DNA of 10,380 nucleotides, taken from the NCBI GenBank assembly GCA_005879435.1, contig VBKX01000316.1, positions 519 to 10,898 on the forward strand, read 5' to 3'. Shown one piece after another: positions 6,866-10,380 of the stretch. The position numbers were made by a program, and so were the translations under genes. Position 1 is the stretch's first letter. Each line of letters starts with the position of its first letter. Source of the stretch: Deltaproteobacteria bacterium. Lineage in GTDB: Bacteria; Desulfobacterota; Binatia; UBA9968. Under the pieces are notes generated by a model, which worked only from the letters and a program-made list of their open reading frames with translations, had not been told where the DNA came from and searched no databases.

Positions 6866-8017
6866 ATGGTGAAACCAATTCGCTTCGTCATTGTAACCAT
6901 CTACACTTTGGTCTTTTGCCTCGGGTTTTTATTGCAAAATTTTTCCATCGCCGCCGACTCGAGACCGGCTTGGCAAGCAGAGTGGGAGAAAACAGTCAAA
7001 GCGGCAGAGGAAGAAGGCGCGCTGGTCATTTATATGACCCAGGCGTTCGAGCCGGTTTTTCGCGACACTTTTCAGAAAAAATTTCCCAAAATCAAAGTGA
7101 CTATGGCGACGGGTAGAGGGCCTGAGTTGAGCCAGCGGGTCATGAGCGAGCGACGGGCGGAGAAGTTCGCCGTGGATCTTTATATTTCCGGAAACATATC
7201 GCCACTGACCGTGTTTCATCGGGCGAAGATTTTAGAACCGGTCAAACCGTTGTTGCTGTTGCCGGAAGTTCTGGATACGGCCGCCTGGTACGAAAGCAAA
7301 CATCATTACGACGATCCTGAGAACCGATACATCTTTGTCTTCGAGGGCACGCCGCGGAGCGGCGAGATTACTTACAACACCAAAGTGGTGAATCCTTCGG
7401 AGATCAAATCCTATTGGGATTTGCTCAGTCCGAAATGGAAGGGAAAGATCGTTTCGGTCGACCCGCTCGTTTCGGGTCCGATCAGCGCGGCGCATATCTT
7501 TTTCTATAAGCAGCCGGATCTCGGTGCGGAGTTTTTGCGCCGGCTTCACGCCAAAACGGATATTGCCATCGTGCGCTCCAACGAGCAGATGCTCGATTGG
7601 TTGAGCGCGGGAAAATACGCCTTCGGGATCGGCGCGCGGGATGTCGACACCGCGATGATGCAAGGGCTGCCGCTCATGCAATTCTTACCGGGTTCGCTTA
7701 AAGAAGGATCTTCCGTTACGGCGTACAACGGCACGTTAAGCTTTTTCAACCGCGCGCCCCATCCCAACGCCGCGAAAGTTGCCGTCAATTGGCTATTATC
7801 TCGCGAAGGACAAACCGCATGGCTAGAGTCGAATCAAAAAACCGGCGGCCTCTACGATTCACTGCGAGAGGATATTTCCAAAGAAAAAGTGAGCGAGCGG
7901 GCGCGGCGGATCAAAGGAGCTAAGTTTCTCTGGTTGAATCCCGCTTGGATCGACGAGCTTGATACGATCCGCGATATCGTCAAAAAGGCTTTGGCGAGCG
8001 CCGGCAAAGCGAAGTGA
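6866..8017 (+). CDS. Exported ABC-type solute-binding protein
   Basis: A 383-residue protein starting at ATG 6866 with AGGA 6 nt upstream. Basic residues (MVKPIR) and a hydrophobic core to residue about 27 end in SIAA|DS, a likely signal peptidase I site after residue 30, so it is a periplasmic protein. The mature part has the type 2 periplasmic-binding-protein layout of the SBP_bac_6/SBP_bac_8-like families: the opening strand GALVIYM (51-57) after a lysine/glutamate-rich helix, then YWDLLSPKWKGKIVSVDP (183-200), the hinge-region signature also seen in the second binding protein at 9732. The length is normal for the family. Such proteins deliver iron, polyamine-type or small organic ligands to an ABC permease, but no permease or ATPase gene lies in the window, so the ligand is not predictable. 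The gene is closed by its own intrinsic terminator at 8060-8080. Confidence 0.88.
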   Translation: MVKPIRFVIVTIYTLVFCLGFLLQNFSIAADSRPAWQAEWEKTVKAAEEEGALVIYMTQAFEPVFRDTFQKKFPKIKVTMATGRGPELSQRVMSERRAEKFAVDLYISGNISPLTVFHRAKILEPVKPLLLLPEVLDTAAWYESKHHYDDPENRYIFVFEGTPRSGEITYNTKVVNPSEIKSYWDLLSPKWKGKIVSVDPLVSGPISAAHIFFYKQPDLGAEFLRRLHAKTDIAIVRSNEQMLDWLSAGKYAFGIGARDVDTAMMQGLPLMQFLPGSLKEGSSVTAYNGTLSFFNRAPHPNAAKVAVNWLLSREGQTAWLESNQKTGGLYDSLREDISKEKVSERARRIKGAKFLWLNPAWIDELDTIRDIVKKALASAGKAK

Positions 8018-8059
8018 GGGCAAGGTTTTGCGGACATAAATGAGTGTTTACATGCCGCC

Positions 8060-8080
8060 CCCGCTCCGCGGCGGGTTTTT
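8060..8080 (+). terminator. Rho-independent terminator of the solute-binding protein gene
   Basis: CCCGC (8060-8064), a 6-nt loop, GCGGG (8071-8075) and five T (8076-8080) lie 43 nt behind the stop at 8017. The T-tract occurs only in the plus direction, so the site does not serve the converging gene that ends at 8102. Confidence 0.8.
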
Positions 8081-8101
8081 ATCTGTCGCCAACGAAACCA
8101 G

Positions 8102-9505
8102 CTAAGCCGTAAGCAGCTTGCCAATTTGCCTCGCGTCGTCGAGCTTTTCGAGATTGAGAAGAGTGCTTTCCAGCTTTTCAACTCGGGGCCGAGAAAGGAC
8201 ACGCGAAGCCAGCAGGCGAAATTTCTTTAAAACCTCTTCCCGCGTCATCGGGTGTTTGTCGCTGCCCTTCGCATGGAGGACCTTCTCGCGATAGCTTTTC
8301 CCATCCCGGAGTTGGACCTCAAGATCTACTCCGTGGCGGCCTTCGTCGCCCAGCGCCTCGAATTCAGGGTCTGCGATAACCTCGATCTTTTTAGTCGTCG
8401 CCAGTATATCGGCGCGGCGAATTGATTTGTTTGTGACCTGGTCGACGAAGAATTCGCGATCATGCAGCAGAATGGCGACGCAAAAAAGCAGATTCATTTG
8501 CGCTGTCGTCATGCTCTTGGGTTCGTAGGGCCAGCCGACGTGGAGTTTGGTGGCGCGCGTGGTGCGGATCCGGATTTTGTCGACGTTATCCGCGTTGACC
8601 TCCGGGTGCTCGTGAAGGATTTTTTTGAGCGCGTCGATCGACGTGTGATTGCTACCGCAGCAGGGATAGGGCTTAAAACCGACGTTGAGAGTTTCGAACC
8701 GTTCGCCGAGTCGGTCCGTGAGATGTGATAGATCCGGTTTATCGATGAAGGTCGAGCAAAAGCCGCCGTATGGTGCCTCGAGAACATCTTCGATCCCGGT
8801 AAAGCCCTTCGTCGCAAGCAATGCGCCGTAGACTCCTGCCTGAGCCGAGCGGCCAGGGTGCATGCGCTTCACCATCGAGGCATGTTGCGCAGCCATCAAT
8901 CCGGCTGCCTGAGTACCCGCAATTCCCAGCGCATGCACGGTCTTCATCGGATTCAATCGCAGCATTTTCGCCGCGGCCGCTCCTGCTGCGAACGTTCCCG
9001 ATGTCGCGCTCGGGTGAAATCCTCGGCGGAGCTGTGCGGCGCCACCAGTCATGCCGACACGGCAGCCGACTTCGTATCCGGCAACGACCGCGGTGAGCAA
9101 CCGCTTTCCGTCAACGTTGCTGAGATAACGCACCAGCGCGTCCGCAGCTGGTATGGCTTCTGAACCGGGGTGGATGACCCCGACACGGTGCAGGTCATCC
9201 ATCTCAAAACTGTGAATGAAAGTGCCGTTGGCCAAAGGTGCGCTGGTGCTTGGAACTTCAGCGCCGTCGCCCCAGATGAGAGCTCCTTTGCCTTTGCCCA
9301 ATTCCTTCGTGAAGGAAGTAATAATTTTTCCCCAGGGCAGGGTGGAACCGAAGAGGGCACATCCGAGCGAATCGATAAAACAAAACTTGATATGTGACAG
9401 CACCTCCGGCGGAATGTCTTTATAGGAGAATTCGGCGATGAATTCCGCTAAGGTTCGAGTCGGAGAGATTTCAGTAGCGGTTTCTCGCAATTGCGGTTTG
9501 GCCAT
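8102..9505 (-). CDS. MmgE/PrpD family protein
   Basis: A 467-residue protein, normal length for the family. ATG 9505 is set by AAGGAG (9516-9511) at 5 nt; the frame stays open to 9733, but that extension has no support. Family signatures appear in order: NGTFIHSFEMDD (93-104), IHPGS (111-115), RGFHPSATSG (161-170), KRMHPGRSAQAG (213-224), FKPYPCCGSNH (277-287) and MTTAQMN. Spacing between His112, His164, Lys213 and Lys278 resembles the catalytic set described for cis-aconitate decarboxylase, a family member, so the active site looks intact. Known members are 2-methylcitrate dehydratase (PrpD) and cis-aconitate decarboxylase; most environmental members are uncharacterised, so the substrate is left open. 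No methylcitrate synthase or other prp gene is nearby, which argues against a plain propionate operon. The gene is convergent with one solute-binding protein gene and divergent from another. A TTGACA (9709-9704) upstream has no well-spaced -10. Confidence 0.9.
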   Translation of the reverse strand: MAKPQLRETATEISPTRTLAEFIAEFSYKDIPPEVLSHIKFCFIDSLGCALFGSTLPWGKIITSFTKELGKGKGALIWGDGAEVPSTSAPLANGTFIHSFEMDDLHRVGVIHPGSEAIPAADALVRYLSNVDGKRLLTAVVAGYEVGCRVGMTGGAAQLRRGFHPSATSGTFAAGAAAAKMLRLNPMKTVHALGIAGTQAAGLMAAQHASMVKRMHPGRSAQAGVYGALLATKGFTGIEDVLEAPYGGFCSTFIDKPDLSHLTDRLGERFETLNVGFKPYPCCGSNHTSIDALKKILHEHPEVNADNVDKIRIRTTRATKLHVGWPYEPKSMTTAQMNLLFCVAILLHDREFFVDQVTNKSIRRADILATTKKIEVIADPEFEALGDEGRHGVDLEVQLRDGKSYREKVLHAKGSDKHPMTREEVLKKFRLLASRVLSRPRVEKLESTLLNLEKLDDARQIGKLLTA

Positions 9506-9510
9506 AAATA

Positions 9511-9516
9511 CTCCTT
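9511..9516 (-). promoter_or_regulatory. Shine-Dalgarno fixing the MmgE/PrpD start
   Basis: AAGGAG on the minus strand, 5 nt before ATG 9505. It favours this start over the upstream codons of the open frame (to 9733), which would add 76 residues unlike the family N-terminus. Confidence 0.75.
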
Positions 9517-9731
9517 GACAAATGACCTTCTGTGACTTTGACCAGCGGCTGGTGAACAGATTCATGGGATTGCTGTAAAAATTAGGCCGGTAACGCCCAT
9601 CGTCGCCACGTCCAAAACGGAGAACGCTTTTCACGGAGTCTATCGTTGCATTCGATCGGCGCCACCGAAACGATGCTAGCCTTTTCATACGATGACCTGC
9701 CATTGTCAAGCGGCGGTCACCTGGAGGATCC

Positions 9732-10380
9732 ATGAGAGAGCCTAACCGTTTAGTGAGCCTCCTCTATCTATGCGCAGTAGCGATTATCCTTTTCTTTGAC
9801 TCGCCTGCGCTTGCCCAAAGCTCCAATGTGCTGAAGAAATACGATGGGCTGCGGGGAAAAGAGCGGGAGCAACAACTCATAGAAGGCGCCAAAAAGGAAG
9901 GTAAGGTTGTCATTTACAGTTTCACGGCCGTCGATCAGCTGAAGCCGCTGCTGGACGAGTTTCAAAAGAAATATCCCTTCATCGCGGCGGAGCACTACCG
10001 GGCGAACGCGACCGGGGTGTTCAACAAGTTTGTAACCGAGGCGCGCGCCGGACAAACCTTTGCCGACGTCATCGACATCTCGGCCGGAGAGACTCACACC
10101 TTGGGGCAGATGGGATTGATCGATGCCTATCTTTCGCCCAGCCGGGAGGGAATCCCCAAGGAGTTTATGGACGAGAAGGGTTTATGGGCGGCGCACTATC
10201 ATTTCGTGATCGCGCTGGGTTTCAACGCACAGCATATCAAACCGGCCGAGGCGCCGAAAAGTTATGAAGAGCTTCTCAATCCAAAATGGAAGGACCGTTT
10301 CTCACTCGATCCGGCGGATCAGGATTTGTTCGGGGCGCTGTTACTCTACTGGGGCAAAGAAAAGGCTGTGAGCTATTTTC
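9732..10380 (+). CDS. Exported ABC-type solute-binding protein, cut by window end
   Basis: The first 216 residues are present and the gene runs off the window. ATG 9732 is preceded by GGAGG (9723-9727) at 4 nt. The signal peptide has a hydrophobic core at residues 8-22 and a PALA|QS cleavage site after residue 28, so the product is periplasmic. The mature part begins with a charged helix (EGAKKEGKVVIYSF, 51-64), then FQKKYP (77-82), a glycine-rich and acidic stretch and YEELLNPKWKDRFSLDP (178-194). This last motif matches the equivalent segment of the binding protein at 6866-8017, so the two belong to the same broad type 2 binding-protein group but are clearly diverged. Ligand unknown. It is divergent from the MmgE/PrpD gene across 226 bp, so the two could share control. 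No clear promoter was found for it. Confidence 0.88.
   Translation, partial: MREPNRLVSLLYLCAVAIILFFDSPALAQSSNVLKKYDGLRGKEREQQLIEGAKKEGKVVIYSFTAVDQLKPLLDEFQKKYPFIAAEHYRANATGVFNKFVTEARAGQTFADVIDISAGETHTLGQMGLIDAYLSPSREGIPKEFMDEKGLWAAHYHFVIALGFNAQHIKPAEAPKSYEELLNPKWKDRFSLDPADQDLFGALLLYWGKEKAVSYF

Noticed and set aside
9684..9709. TTGACA with TATGAA as promoter of the MmgE/PrpD gene
   Set aside because: The spacer is only 14 nt, too short for a normal sigma-70 promoter; kept only as part of the recurrent TTGACA observation.

Overview
The window looks like chromosomal DNA of an uncultured Gram-negative bacterium. Most products carry export signals. The gene types (several exported solute-binding proteins without a permease nearby, a PF04909-type amidohydrolase, an MmgE/PrpD protein) are the mix often met in soil and sediment lineages formerly called Deltaproteobacteria (e.g. 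Binatia) or in Rokubacteria/Tectomicrobia. That assignment is an inference from gene content and moderate GC; there is no marker gene here.

Left part (1-4786), minus strand. An intact exported alpha/beta-hydrolase-like protein (297-1601) and a broken paralogue of it (3550-4786) lie on either side of a phospholipase D/cardiolipin-synthase-like membrane protein (2057-3310). The broken paralogue has an internal deletion of about 28 codons that also shifts the frame, and it has lost the presumed catalytic histidine. All eight mature-domain cysteines are conserved between the two copies.

Middle (4893-6356), minus strand. An amidohydrolase of the PF04909 type is interrupted near its 3' end by an exact head-to-tail duplication of 325 bp (4993-5317 and 5318-5642; 3 mismatches). 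Because 325 is not a multiple of three, the current reading frame ends in 20 foreign residues in place of the native last 21, and the original 3' end survives as a separate fragment (4928-5326). Removing one copy restores a 367-residue frame exactly. A stem-loop lies directly behind the stop.

Right part (6357-10380). A 509-bp divergent spacer leads to an exported solute-binding protein (6866-8017, +) closed by a good intrinsic terminator. It converges on an MmgE/PrpD-family gene (8102-9505, -). That gene in turn diverges from a second exported solute-binding protein (9732 to the window edge, +). No ABC permease or ATPase gene is visible. The right half is best read as a small-molecule uptake and catabolism neighbourhood whose substrate cannot be told from sequence.

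I found no tRNA, rRNA, CRISPR array, transposase or phage gene, and no convincing novel system. The strongest unusual signals are the 325-bp tandem duplication that rewrites the amidohydrolase C-terminus, and the decay of one member of the hydrolase pair.
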